DNA of 64,000 bases, from assembly GCF_051020975.1 (NCBI RefSeq), contig NC_135033.1, forward strand, positions 5,235,501 through 5,299,500, given 5' to 3'. Origin of the DNA: Osmia lignaria lignaria (lineage: Eukaryota > Arthropoda > Insecta > Hymenoptera > Megachilidae). Both the position numbers and the translations under genes were made by a program. A model generated the notes under the pieces. It was not told the DNA's origin. It worked only from the letters and a program-made list of their open reading frames with translations, and did not search any database. How positions within the stretch are numbered: the first letter of the stretch is position 1; each line of letters begins with the position of its first letter. Positions 1 through 9,523 of the stretch are shown here, piece by piece.

Positions 1-1679
1 GATCGGTTGGAAATTATGTAATCGTTGCTGATGTAATTCGTTCTTCTGGATGAGCATTATACGATCAGCCGCTCCTGTAATTAACCTTCTCCCTCCGAGA
101 GTGTTCGCCACGTGTGTTCCCCTTTGAGATTCCAAATACGTCGGTTCAATTTCTCAATATTTTAACCAGGATATTTTTTTGTATAAATTATCGAATTAAT
201 GCGCAATGCTAATCCTCGTTTGATCCTCGAAGAACAAAGGGGTGTATTTTATTACGTACACTGATTCGATAAAAAAGATTAAAGCGCGAGCCTGATTACG
301 CTATAATTCTCTTTTAATTCTCGAGCTTCCCAGGATTATTCTCTAGCATGGCTGACCGACCGATAAGAGCACCATTAAAGGAGCACATAGGGCTGCAGGC
401 GCACGTGCAACCGGCACGATGCACACGTGGCTTTAAAGTCTTCCACGAAGGATGCTCGAGTTCGATCCGAGATGATCCGCGTCCGGATTCGTCGCAGAGA
501 TCGCGCTCCGTTCCGCTCCTCTATGTCCCGCAGGAATAATTAAACGTCTCGAGCTGGTCCTTTCTCGTTGAACAGAGACGGGAAGGAAGAGGAGACATGC
601 AAGGATACGATTACGCAGGCTGAGAGATCGTCGGTCCGAGCGTATTCCCTGGCTCGTTATCATCACCAGGCTATCAGCGCACGCTCATGATTCTCCGGAT
701 ACCCCCTGCAGCTCGCTTACACGCTGCGATCGAGTTTATCCGTGGCAACAACCGTGCTATCTTTACACGTGTAGATTGAACCTGGTGTTCGATCGCGGTA
801 ACGATCCGGACAACTGTTTCTCCGGGGAGGTCTGACGCAAGTTTCGGCCACGTGGTGCTTCCTCGTGATCGAGATATACAGGGAATTGCTCTTTACTTAA
901 TATCCGATCTACCTTGAGGTTGTACACTTTGTAAAATTGTGGATTAATCTATCGGTTGATCGATAGAACGATTAGAGAGGAGCTCGATTAAGTTCTTAGA
1001 ACATTTTGAAGTATTAGATAGATAGATCGTAAAGATAATGGAAGAATGCCTCCACAGATGTGTAAAAATAAAAATAAAAATATTTCCGTTTTATTTCTTT
1101 CAATCATAACAATCTGATCACCCACTGTATATAAATTTAAATCCGGCTTAAGGGCCTAGCAGCTCGATAGCGAAAGAAACAGCGAACGAACCGTCGCGTC
1201 GAGGGGGATTCGTGGTCGAGTTTCGATGGACTCGGCTCAAGAGTAAATTGCATTTTAGTAGCGGTGGTGTTCTGCGACGATTCTCAGTGCCGACCGGAAG
1301 TCGGTCGGTAATGGGGGCCGTAGAAGAGAGCAGTGCACTTGTCGCAATAAAACTTCTCTCCGGGGCACCGCGTTCGCTTCTCCGCCACCCCTCGTTGCAC
1401 CATAGCCGTCTTAACTATCAGACAGGACGTTCACACCGGCCGATAGAATCGCAACAAAGACTCTCCCTCTTCACCTTAAACGCACCTCCTTCGCCTCTTT
1501 TCTCCTATCCCACGCGCATAATTTCTCATCTCCGCGATGCGATGACCGAGCGGGGTGCTGGCGCCTCTCGCAACGCCTCCGACGCGAACACGCCTCGCAC
1601 CACCACGGTGATAATTACTCCCGTCGACACGCGCGATATATACCTTCGTGCCTTTGTATCGTAATTTAATGCACTTACC
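1..1679. other. non-coding stretch, no recognisable gene
   Basis: No recognisable gene. The longest plus-strand frame (1212-1664) opens at GTG, not ATG, and resembles no family I know. A small A-rich simple repeat, three AAAAAT units, lies at 1064-1081 inside an AT-rich patch (about 930-1140). From about 1150 to 1640 the DNA is CpG-rich, which lengthens chance open frames on both strands. I see no convincing TATA box, tRNA box or conserved protein fragment. Confidence 0.6.
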
Positions 1680-1802
1680 GAGCGCGAAATTTGTATCGTG
1701 AATCACCTCGTTGCGAGTTGCTTCGGATAGACTGAACGCGATTAACTGTAAATCAATTTTACGATAATCTCGTTTTCATATCTGCAATCCACATTTTCTA
1801 CA

Positions 1803-2032
1803 TCAAATAAGCTTCCGGTATTTGCAAAACGTTCTCGCGTATTCATCGCGCGTCAGAAGTTTATCACATCCCGTTTGCCGACGATCACTTCTTCGACGTT
1901 TGTTTTCTAGCAACGAGACGTCCCAGGCGTGCATCGGCTCGCTTCTCTTCTCTTCTCCTCTCTTCTTCGGCACGCTCTTTGCTACGAACAGGCTCGTAAT
2001 ACCTTCGGGGATACCGTTTAACGTCTCGTCAT
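1803..2032 (-). CDS. speculative 3' exon: basic peptide frame with dibasic sites
   Basis: On the minus strand an AG acceptor (CTCGCTGTCAG) sits just before 2032, and the frame stays open to a TGA at 1803-1805. The product is strongly basic: KKRG, EKR, KRRR and DRR dibasic sites, a 14-residue stretch between EKR and KRRR, and two cysteines 13 residues apart near the C-terminus. Multiple dibasic sites are typical of neuropeptide precursors, but arginine-rich frames are also common by chance in CpG-rich DNA. The frame could join the signal-peptide-like exon at 2298-2367 through a GTAAAG donor (phase 1 to phase 1). It cannot join through the stronger GTAAGT donor 7 nt further on, which would hit a stop. 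A plus-strand frame of similar length overlaps, so the coding strand is not certain. I recognise no family. Confidence 0.07.
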
Positions 2033-2277
2033 CTGACAGCGAGGATTTCAGCGGCGAGACCGCGCCGCGTTTCAAACGATTAAATTCATCCGCGCCGACA
2101 GACGCTCGCCCCTAAGCCCAGGGATCACGCGGATACACAATTCGAGCTGCGACAAGCCGCGACCCTTAATCCCGCGATCAGGATAATCGTCGAGCGGATC
2201 GAGTCCGTTGCGAAGAGTTACGTTTCCACGCGGTTAGGTCAGGGATCCGATTTGCATCCGCTTCTTTACGAAACTCG

Positions 2278-2566
2278 AGTCTAGACTTACGCTTTACTTC
2301 CGTTTCGTCTACTGTTGCTTTGAGCGTCATAAAGGTATAAAATGATCGCGAGGAAAATTACGTTCATCTTGAGATCAGAGGTTTCTACCTGGATTACTTT
2401 CGAAATTATTCAAACCAAAATAATAAATAAATGAATCAATCAATAATGCAATGATCTCATCATATGATCCTCTATTAAACGATCCTTATTTCAAGCTTAT
2501 CGAACCACCACAAAATCCGTACATCTCATTCCTAAAATCCTCTTCCTTATTAACGTCTCCAATCTC
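2278..2566. repeat. 289-bp direct repeat, copy 1
   Basis: First copy of a 289-bp sequence that recurs at 2614-2902 with 8 substitutions and no indels that I can see, about 97% identical. It begins with the palindrome AGTCTAGACT and ends at ...CCAATCTC. It contains an ATAAATAA/ATCAATCAAT low-complexity tract. The minus strand carries a 26-codon ATG frame with a signal-peptide pattern; the plus strand carries an ATG frame (from 2451) read identically in both copies except for two replacements. The high identity implies recent duplication, or a collapsed/uncollapsed haplotype in the assembly. No inverted termini or target-site duplication that would mark a transposon are visible. Confidence 0.95.
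2291..2367 (-). CDS. candidate first coding exon, signal-peptide-like (copy 1)
   Basis: Minus strand: TCAAG then ATG at 2367, with A at -3 and -2, a reasonable insect start context. The frame reads MNVIFLAIILYLYDAQS then NSRRNGSKA and a TAA. The start is a short N-region, an 11-residue hydrophobic core and a small-residue end, like a secretory signal peptide. After 25 codons plus 2 nt comes GC|GTAAGT, a near-consensus 5' splice site; a weaker GTAAAG donor lies 7 nt earlier. It could be a first exon, a 26-residue peptide, or chance. Against it: two of the three differences from the other copy within the frame change the protein (F5S, A15V), so there is no sign of selection for the sequence. 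No downstream exon is established. Confidence 0.15.
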
Positions 2567-2613
2567 TTGGAATCTACTTACTTGTCTAGACGTCTACTCT
2601 TGGAGTCAACTTA

Positions 2614-2902
2614 AGTCTAGACTTACGCTTTACTTCCGTTTCGTCTACTGTTACTTTGAACGTCATAAAGGTATAAAATGATCGCGAGGGAAATTACGTT
2701 CATCTTGAGATCAGAGATTTCTACCTGGATTACTTTCGAAATTATTCAAAACAAAATAATAAATAAATAAATCAATCAATAATGCAATGATCTCATCATA
2801 TAATCCTCTATTAAACGATCCTTATTTCAAGCTTATCGAACCACCACAAAATCCGTACATCTCATCCCTAAAATCCTCTTCCTTATTAACGTCTCCAATC
2901 TC
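2614..2902. repeat. 289-bp direct repeat, copy 2
   Basis: Second copy of the repeat at 2278-2566, offset by exactly 336 bp along its whole length. The 47-bp spacer (2567-2613) contains another GTCTAGAC (2584-2591), and the junction forms the 14-bp palindrome TAAGTCTAGACTTA at 2612-2625. After 2902 the sequence departs abruptly into CpG-rich DNA (AGCGCACC), a sharp breakpoint. The plus-strand frame from 2787 matches that from 2451 except for D to N and F to S, both replacement changes. Confidence 0.95.
2627..2703 (-). CDS. candidate first coding exon, signal-peptide-like (copy 2)
   Basis: Duplicate of the exon-like frame at 2291-2367. It reads MNVISLAIILYLYDVQS then NSRRNGSKA, with the same ATG context and the same GC|GTAAGT donor. 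Compared with copy 1 it has F to S in the hydrophobic core, A to V before the possible cleavage point, and one silent serine change. If copy 1 is a true first exon, this would be an upstream alternative first exon of the same minus-strand gene. If not, both are passengers of the duplicated DNA. Purely a sequence-pattern call. Confidence 0.13.
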
Positions 2903-3529
2903 AGCGCACCCTGGGCGAATCAGCTTTCGCCAACAATTTGGAAGCGAAAGCTGGCTCGTTTCGCGTTAAGTTGTACGACTGAGTCGGTGGAAGCCGGATC
3001 CGCGAGGCTTCCTCGAGATCAGGGCTCAGGAGAGGATTGTCTGGTTCTCGCGAGGCGCGAGCAAGTTCCTCTCGGCGTCGCGGCGCGGAATACGCAGGCA
3101 CAGCCACGCGCCCGAGACACGTACCAGAGGGTGGGCGGACTTTATTTGAGGAACGTGCCGCGGGGATGGGCCGAGAAGCTTTTCGGGTAAAAATAGCGGA
3201 AATTGCATCTCGACGGGGTGGTGGATGAAGCCTGGTCCCAGCGTGTACGTGACAGTCGCGTTGTGTGCCACCTCCTGCACCCCCTGACACCTTGTGTCTG
3301 TGTACCGTCGTATATTTGGACGGTGTGTTGACTCTTTACAGCTGTTACCTTCGTGCACCCGACGACGGGCTGTACCTTTTTTTTTTCCTGCCCTGGCAAC
3401 GGCAGAAGGTGAAACTGGAGCGAACATTTTTTCGCTGTTTCGCCGTGTCAGTCGCCGGTGACAGGGCGCACGCTATTTCGACACCTGGTTACCCTGTCTA
3501 GCTGACAACTTGGTCGCCGTTCCCTCGAT
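2903..3529. other. CpG-rich non-coding stretch
   Basis: Starts abruptly at the end of the 289-bp repeat and is clearly richer in GC and CpG than its left neighbour. Several overlapping open frames exist on both strands, as expected from composition, and none resembles a known protein. A T10 run at 3377-3386 is followed by CCTGCCCTGGCAACGGCAG, an acceptable 3' splice site ending about 3405, upstream of the ATG at 3530. The patch could be a promoter/5' UTR region for that ATG, but no core promoter element is clear. Confidence 0.5.
2921..2953. repeat. perfect hairpin, 10-bp stem, 13-nt loop
   Basis: CAGCTTTCGC at 2921-2930 pairs perfectly with GCGAAAGCTG at 2944-2953 around a 13-nt loop (CAACAATTTGGAA). 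It lies 18 bp beyond the breakpoint of the second 289-bp repeat. There is no T-tract, and nothing ties it to a microRNA or terminator; it may be a small inverted repeat associated with the breakpoint. Confidence 0.85.
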
Positions 3530-3621
3530 ATGGACACTTTTCTCCTGAATTTTTCACGTGCGAGCACAAAGTCAGCTAGCAAACGCAAAGTCGTCAACTA
3601 TACCCGGTTGTTCGATAGGAG
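3530..3621 (+). CDS. candidate first coding exon, basic protein N-terminus
   Basis: ATG at 3530 opens 30 codons plus 2 nt that end at AGGAG|GTGAGTG, a strong 5' splice site at 3621/3622. The product begins MDTFLLNFSR, has a basic KSASKRKVV segment and ends YTRLFDRR, which could be an unstructured nuclear-type N-terminus. Without splicing the frame stops at TGA after RR. Codon use is unremarkable. I recognise no family, and an ATG frame this short beside a GTGAGT is expected by chance somewhere in 64 kb. If real, the DNA to the right would be its first intron. Confidence 0.12.
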
Positions 3622-5665
3622 GTGAGTGTGTTTAGGGACGATGTAAATAGTTCTCGACAGTTAGGTTCAGGTTGCGTCAGGTGAATGATGAATCGATGAA
3701 TTAATTGGAGAACTATGTTCCGTGAGTAGTACGAGGTATGGTGATTGATCATATTGTTCAGGAATAACATTGGTCAAGTTCCGATAGGTAATTAAGGTGG
3801 ATAGCAGTTGATCGTTGGGTAAATGTACATAGATATTGGCAATTCATTTTGTATACCGAGTAAAGGAAATAGGCTATTTTTCTGTGGACAAACCGCGAAT
3901 AACCACGAGATCGTTGAAAACGAGCGTTTTATAAGAAGGACGTGGCTAATGGGCAGGTGAAGTTTGAAAAGAGAACGGAGCCGGATAAAAGCTGTCGACT
4001 TGGCGACGGCTTTTCGACGCTCGACTTTTCCACTGAATAAATTTAACGTTATCATCGTCGGTGACGTCGGCGAAAGAGGGAGTAGACGTGGCCTTTTCTG
4101 ATTGCTTGCTCGCGGGAATTCAGATTCCTTAATCCATAATGCATGAACCGTTTAAGGAGCGCTTAGTAGTCGACGTAAAGTAATGTAGCGAATTGCTGCC
4201 CATTCGAATGAAAATGTCGCTGATCTTTCCTCGCGTACACGTGCTTCTTTCGGTTTCCATTCGATCAAGACATCAACTAAATTGAAAGCCCGAACGCGGA
4301 GGAGTCTAATGTTAAACAACATGCTTTTCATTTCAATATCTGTTTTTCAGTTTAATTATTATAATTATCATAAATCAATAAATAATAGTCATTTTAGGAT
4401 CACGTTTACAGTAGCAGTATATACCGTAGTCAATCATCTCGAAGCACATATACTGTTTCCAAACATCTCAGTTAAGTTTAGTGCTCGTAAAACTCATTCG
4501 CGCTTACGCTACTCTAGTCATCACCTCGCGAAGTAAAAGTATATTTGAAGCTGTCCCATCGAAGTGCATCTCAATTTCATAGGAAACCGCGCAAATCCAA
4601 ATTTAAGAGACTCTCCACCGACTTACTTATCGCTGCATCGTTTCTGAAAATCATGGCACTCGTTCCTCGCATGATCCGGGCCAGCACGAAAAGACGTAAG
4701 CTTGAGAATTATTGGATCAAAAGCGAGGGAGGGAGAGCCAGTGCGTGTCAGTACGGCGGTCGGTTAATTTAAATTTATTTTACACGCGTCATTCGTATAG
4801 TGTACAGCTGCAATTCATGAACGGACGACGCGGGGCGTGCAAGGGGTTGAAAATAAAAAAAGATAAAGAAAGAAAGAAGAACGGGCATTGTTGGCCGTGA
4901 GATTGCAGCGTCACGGCTCTTGAAACAGCTCGTAAAATTGCGAATGACTAAAATGAAGAAGAGAGACGGTTAGACTTGTCCTGGCTGAAGGAACAGGGAC
5001 GAAACGAAGCGGAGAAACAGAGAGGAGAGAAGCTCGACGTATTTATCGGATAGGCAAGATCGATGCCAGTCCTGGCACGACACTCCTCGTGCCTCCACCG
5101 TGGATGTACGTAAGCGCCACCCACGCGTACCGATAATGGCACATCCGCGTATCTCGCCGCGCTCGGTCTAAGGTTCGTCGGTGTGCGTAATCGCGCGGCT
5201 GTAAACGATTTTCTGCTCGCCGTGTCCGGGACACGGGTTTTGCGTGGTCGGCAACACGCGCGGGTGTATTTGTCTTTATTAGGCTCGTAAGGAAACGAGC
5301 TACGTCAGAAAGCGAGGCCAGATATGGAAATTTATTCCCGTCGTTCCGCGTGAAATACGACCGCTACCGCGTCCGATACACCAGCGTGTCAGGACACCGA
5401 CGATGATTCTTACGAAATCGGCAACCATCGGCACACAAACTTTCGCGTTCGACGTGTATCTCGTTCTTACCCTGTTACACGCGCAATTGTACGACGAACG
5501 TTGCCAATGTCGTTAATTTGTTGCTAGAGAGATTTAAGTAGTACATATCCCTGAGAGCTGAGAAACTGATCCTCGTAATGGTTCAGTTGCGAAAGATCGA
5601 AAAGACCGATTGCGATTTTCAACGTACGGCTATTCGATCGAACGGTGCTATTATTTCCTCGGCTG
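3622..5665. other. non-coding stretch
   Basis: No supported gene. The stretch holds an AT-rich patch at about 4280-4500, including TTTCAATATCTGTTTTTCAG, which resembles a 3' splice site but has no good exon after it. A purine-rich run lies at about 4848-4880 and a CpG-rich patch at about 5040-5260. All ORFs are below 90 codons and unrecognised. Confidence 0.5.
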
Positions 5666-5801
5666 ATGGATTTGTGAAAATTCCTTCGTGATCTTTGACA
5701 ACTGGTACTTTGCATTTAATCCACCTTCGCCGTGAGAAAGTTAACTTAATGGATGCATGAAAATTCCTTCGCGATATTGAACGACTAATACTTTGCATAT
5801 A
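5666..5801. repeat. diverged direct repeat, 83-bp period
   Basis: About 52 bp at 5666-5717 recurs at 5749-5801. Shared blocks are ATGGA, TGAAAATTCCTTCG, GA-rich middle and ACTTTGCAT, all at a constant 83-bp offset, with roughly a fifth of positions changed. It is an old tandem duplication; neither copy codes for anything recognisable. Confidence 0.8.
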
Positions 5802-8800
5802 AAATAATTTCATTTATTAAAGAGAATAGATCGATGGTTAAGATACAAGTAATCTATCTACGGGCTCGAGAACTCTCGCTGCGATCTTGCTATCAGATTA
5901 ATTCGATCGATCAATCCTTTTTTTTTACCTGACAACTCGTATCACCGACGACCATCCAGCGAGTTTAATTAGTCGGCTGATCGATCGGTATGCACGATTA
6001 GTTAAACAGGATAAGCGGAAAATGTACAATCTCGATGAGTTCTTAGATCCCTGGTAAAGCTGGCTGTTACGAAGAGGAAACGTGGGAGTGATTTTGCAAC
6101 GAGACTCTTGGAGGATATTCTGTATCGAAATCTCAACTTCAGATGTTAAAGATGCTCATCTGGGATTAGCGTCCTCTTAATAAAGAAAGCTAAACTGAAC
6201 AATAGCTATATAATATTTTCTCTTAAACCTCAATTGCAATATTTCAGGAAAATCCTCTTTTTCTCTGTTACACCGAACCAGTACTAACATAGAAGTGAGA
6301 CTGTAAATGTTCCAGTATTTCAATGACCATAAGAAAAAGCAGATTTCCAAGGGCAGGATAGTGTCCCGGGTGTCGATACGATTATTCGAAACTACGTTAA
6401 ACCGTGTTACTCGACTCGGTCCCGAATGCCAGTGTCGTAACTGTGTACGAGCTAGAATTTCATGGAACGTCCAAGACGATGAAACGGAGCGTTATCGTTC
6501 GAGTTGATCTGCTCGTAAAAGCTTCCCCGGTATATTACTTTCCCTCTCCTTCTCTTTGGACGTGAAAGCGTAATCCAGGAACGAAGAGGAGCATAAACGT
6601 TGTCGGCCAATTAAAAGAAATATCGTTTGCCTCGGCCACGAAGGAAATTGATTGCCGGTCGTTGCATTCCGTGACGCTAATCGTGGCCCCTGTCAAAGGG
6701 CAACAGTTCACGTGGACCGAGCGTAGCTCGCAGTCAATTAATAAAACAAATGTTGCAATTAATGGGCAATATTACGAGTGTGTTACTCATTCCCGTTACT
6801 CGTTAAGTGGCGCGTACACGGAGCAATTAATCGCATCGTCTGCCGACCGGGCCTGCCTGTGTTTATTCAGCAACGATTCAGCAACGGTTCGCGCCTTACC
6901 AAATCAACGAGTGCGCCTGTTGCGACCGAGACGCAAGAGTTTGCCGGATGGAAAGCTGGTAGACGCGAATGTCTTTAATTATTATTGCTACTTGGACGTT
7001 CGATTAAGCGGAGAATTATCGCGATGACGGATGGAGCGTTCGGCGATTCGAGACAAATTGATTTTGCAAGTTTGTATTCCTTTGGAAAGATTCGAAATAA
7101 AATTAATCGAGCGAGCATAAAATTGTAGCAAAATCACGTTATCATCAATTTCACCTATATTTAATTTTGGGTAGAGCTCAATTATTCACTTGATAAAAGT
7201 CACCCTCTGTTATAATCATGACGCACGCTCCGAGTTAGCTTTGGGTTAGAACGGTCCCTCGTTGTACATAAAGGTTGTTTCCTCTCATTTGCCGAGCGGA
7301 GAGTACAAACTCTCTTCTTCCTGCCGCGGACGGGCCGATATTTTTTAACGCGCCTCCACGCCACGCCAAGCTGGGTTCAAACCGTTTTCGTAGGGCCCCT
7401 TCCTCGCCGCGCGTAATCACGTAATTACGCGCATTAAAAGGAGCCTCCTCTCGTAGGTACCAATTTAATTTCCGAATTTCCAGCGGCGAATTACCTTGAC
7501 TGCCGCGGAGATCGAGCAGAGGGGACGAACGGACGGCGTCGCAATTCAGCACCATTAGCGAAATTACTCAGCACGGAACGCGCCCGCTCGACCGCTCGCC
7601 CTGTACGACCTTTTTCTTCGTCCATCAACCGAAAAACAGCGCGAACCATGAGATCTCGTGTACGCAGCGCGAAAACGTGGCTCTGCTGGCTACGGAAAGA
7701 CCTCCTCCGCATCATCTTCGATGAAACATGAGCCACGATCAGAGAAATGGTACGCTTCGACGATACGTTTCAATATTCGATCGGTGTGCTCGGAGTTTCG
7801 ACGATTTATAAGCGGTGTCAGGAATCTCGTTTGGTCAAATTGCACCGACGAATATGAAATAATGGCCAACCTCGTGGAACGTTTACGAGTACTTAAACGG
7901 AACGATTGACTCGAAGCTTGTGAATGCGTGGTAGGTTTCGGTGATCGATCAGCGAAGGGGATGAAAAAGAACGATGATTGTGATTAAAAAATTTGGGATT
8001 CCGCCATTAAATACAGATTCAATTTATTTAACTATAATTAAGGTAATCAGAACGTGTACAGACTTTAGAAATTAAAATTGTTCCAAGTTTCTTCGGCGGG
8101 GGTGGAAAATTTTTATAGAACGTTGGAGATATCAAGCATTTAATTCTTTCATTTCAACTATCTTTGCTAGAAAAGAAATTATTAAATTGTTTCGGATCGG
8201 CAGAGCAGCCGACACATAAAGTCTCGAATGCACCCCTACAATTGTCGCCGTTTAGTATAACAGTTTAAACGCTCCTGCAACAAGATCACGGCGGCAAACG
8301 TATGAATCAGAAACTATCGTCGATGATTAAATAGCCTATCATCAAATATATCAAAACGATTCACGCGAGCAAGAAGCCCCTATCAATAAAAGCGAGATGA
8401 CAGTCTCGCAAAGAGAGCATCGAATTTGAGTCAGACACGTGCTCGGACTGAAATATTGGCCGGCGGAACAGTTTATTTTCCCGGAAGCAAGAGGAAGGAA
8501 TTTTCAGCGAGTGAAATCAAGATTAATAATCAAATTGGAACCGCGCCACGACCGACAGCGGGCCGGCCTATTCCGTGAATTATGCCGACACGGGACCGCG
8601 GTAAATTCGATCTTCTAATTCGGGAAGAATGGAAATAACGATCGCATCGTTCAAAACGATGTCATTGCCGTTTACGAGCAAGAGTACGGAAGAGTATCAG
8701 GACGATATCGCGAAGCTAAAATCCGCGATGTGGTTCGACTCGCTTGGAAAGCCTCCGAGGATATAATCCGAGCTGATTTACCGTACAGCTTACACTGTCC

Positions 8801-8951
8801 ACGTCCGACAGTCTATTATTGTCAATGAAACGCAAACAACGGGGGTGAGGCGAATACCCGACTGGTTGGAAAGTCGAGTTTGATACACGAGATTACCCTT
8901 TAACGGTATCGTAAACCCTTCGTACTTCGTCTTTCGTCCTTTTCTTTTACG
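5802..8951. other. non-coding stretch
   Basis: No supported gene. It alternates AT-rich (about 5800-6320, 7080-7200, 7960-8190) and CpG-rich (about 7250-7660) sequence. A T9 run lies near 5920. The 121-codon frame at 6662-7027 opens at a non-ATG codon and has no recognisable domain. No repeats above 20 bp were seen. Confidence 0.5.
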
Positions 8952-9123
8952 ATTTTCCTACGACCACTTTGGCTACGAGTCGATCTTCCATGACGTTGGA
9001 TAATTGGACCAAGATGGTTCGAGATTGATTCGAATCAATTAGTAGAATTTGACTCTGATAGAATTTGAAATAATATAAGTGCGCGACAAGATGGCGAATT
9101 TAATTACCAACCTAATTCATTAC
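8952..9123. repeat. 172-bp tandem duplication, unit 1
   Basis: Starts ATTTTCCTACGACCAC and abuts unit 2 directly. The two units are both exactly 172 bp, differ at about 12 positions and have no indels, so they are about 93% identical. The unit contains the perfect 16-bp palindrome ATTGATTCGAATCAAT (9024-9039) and a CAAGATGGCGAA box (9087-9098). Indel-free divergence at this level is notable for neutral DNA. Confidence 0.95.
9087..9098 (+). promoter_or_regulatory. YY1/Pho-like and TISU-like box, copy 1
   Basis: CAAGATGGCGAA matches 10 of 12 positions of the vertebrate TISU element (SAASATGGCGGC), which both binds YY1 and serves as an initiation codon in very short 5' UTRs. It also fits the Pho/YY1 core (GCCAT on the other strand). 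The ATG here opens a 24-codon frame (MANLITNLIHYIFLRPLWLR...). Function is inferred from motif likeness only. Confidence 0.25.
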
Positions 9124-9295
9124 ATTTTCCTACGACCACTTTGGCTACGTGTCAATCTTTCATGACGTTGCATAATTGGTCCAAAATGATTCGAGATTGA
9201 TTCGAATCAACCAGTAGAATTTGACTCTGGTAGAATTTGAAATAATATAAGTGCGCGACAAGATGGCGAATTTAATTGCCAACTTAATTCATTAC
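9124..9295. repeat. 172-bp tandem duplication, unit 2
   Basis: Immediate tandem copy of 8952-9123. The palindrome is shortened to 14 bp (TTGATTCGAATCAA, 9197-9210) by a TT to CC change. The CAAGATGGCGAA box is fully conserved, as is the flanking AATAATATAAGTGCGCGA segment. Changes cluster in the first third of the unit and at its very end. Confidence 0.95.
9259..9270 (+). promoter_or_regulatory. YY1/Pho-like and TISU-like box, copy 2
   Basis: Identical CAAGATGGCGAA box exactly 172 bp after the first. Its ATG opens only 12 codons (MANLIANLIHYI) before TAA, so the two units do not share an extended coding frame; a DNA-binding role is more plausible than a translational one. Confidence 0.25.
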
Positions 9296-9342
9296 ATTTA
9301 ACCATACCTTCCTCCTTTTATGCAATTTGTATCGTCGATATT

Positions 9343-9383
9343 TTAACGATATTATCGATAAATTGTCGATAATTTATCGTTAA
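9343..9383. repeat. AT-rich hairpin just after the tandem duplication
   Basis: TTAACGATA (9343-9351) pairs with TATCGTTAA (9375-9383). Inside, TTATCGA (9352-9358) pairs with TCGATAA (9366-9372) around a 7-nt loop, with a 2-nt bulge on the right arm. The combined stem is 16 bp. It contains repeated ATCGATA words. It could be a DNA cruciform or a fold-back element remnant; the arms are shorter and the loop smaller than an animal pre-miRNA normally shows. Confidence 0.8.
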
Positions 9384-9523
9384 TGGACAGTAGCATCTGC
9401 GCAGGCTTCTCATACAAATGCTAATCGAAGCAGGTGATTAAGGGACACGCACACGACCACGACGAGAGAAGGGTCCAGCGGTACATACTTTCAATATCAT
9501 CCTCCTCTTGGAGGAGAATATTC

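Noticed and set aside
461..480. GAGTTCGATCCGAG, tRNA T-arm-like
   Set aside because: Only an irregular 4-bp pairing is possible; no cloverleaf.
1680..1746. Minus-strand 67-nt exon-like segment between TTGATTTACAG and GTAAGTG
   Set aside because: Acceptor lacks a pyrimidine tract, and joining it to the 2291-2367 exon through the good donor gives an immediate stop.
2451..2969. Plus-strand frame MISSY(D/N)PLLNDPYF... repeated in both 289-bp copies
   Set aside because: The repetition is explained by the duplication; both differences inside the shared frame are replacements, and the frame runs out of the repeat into unrelated sequence.
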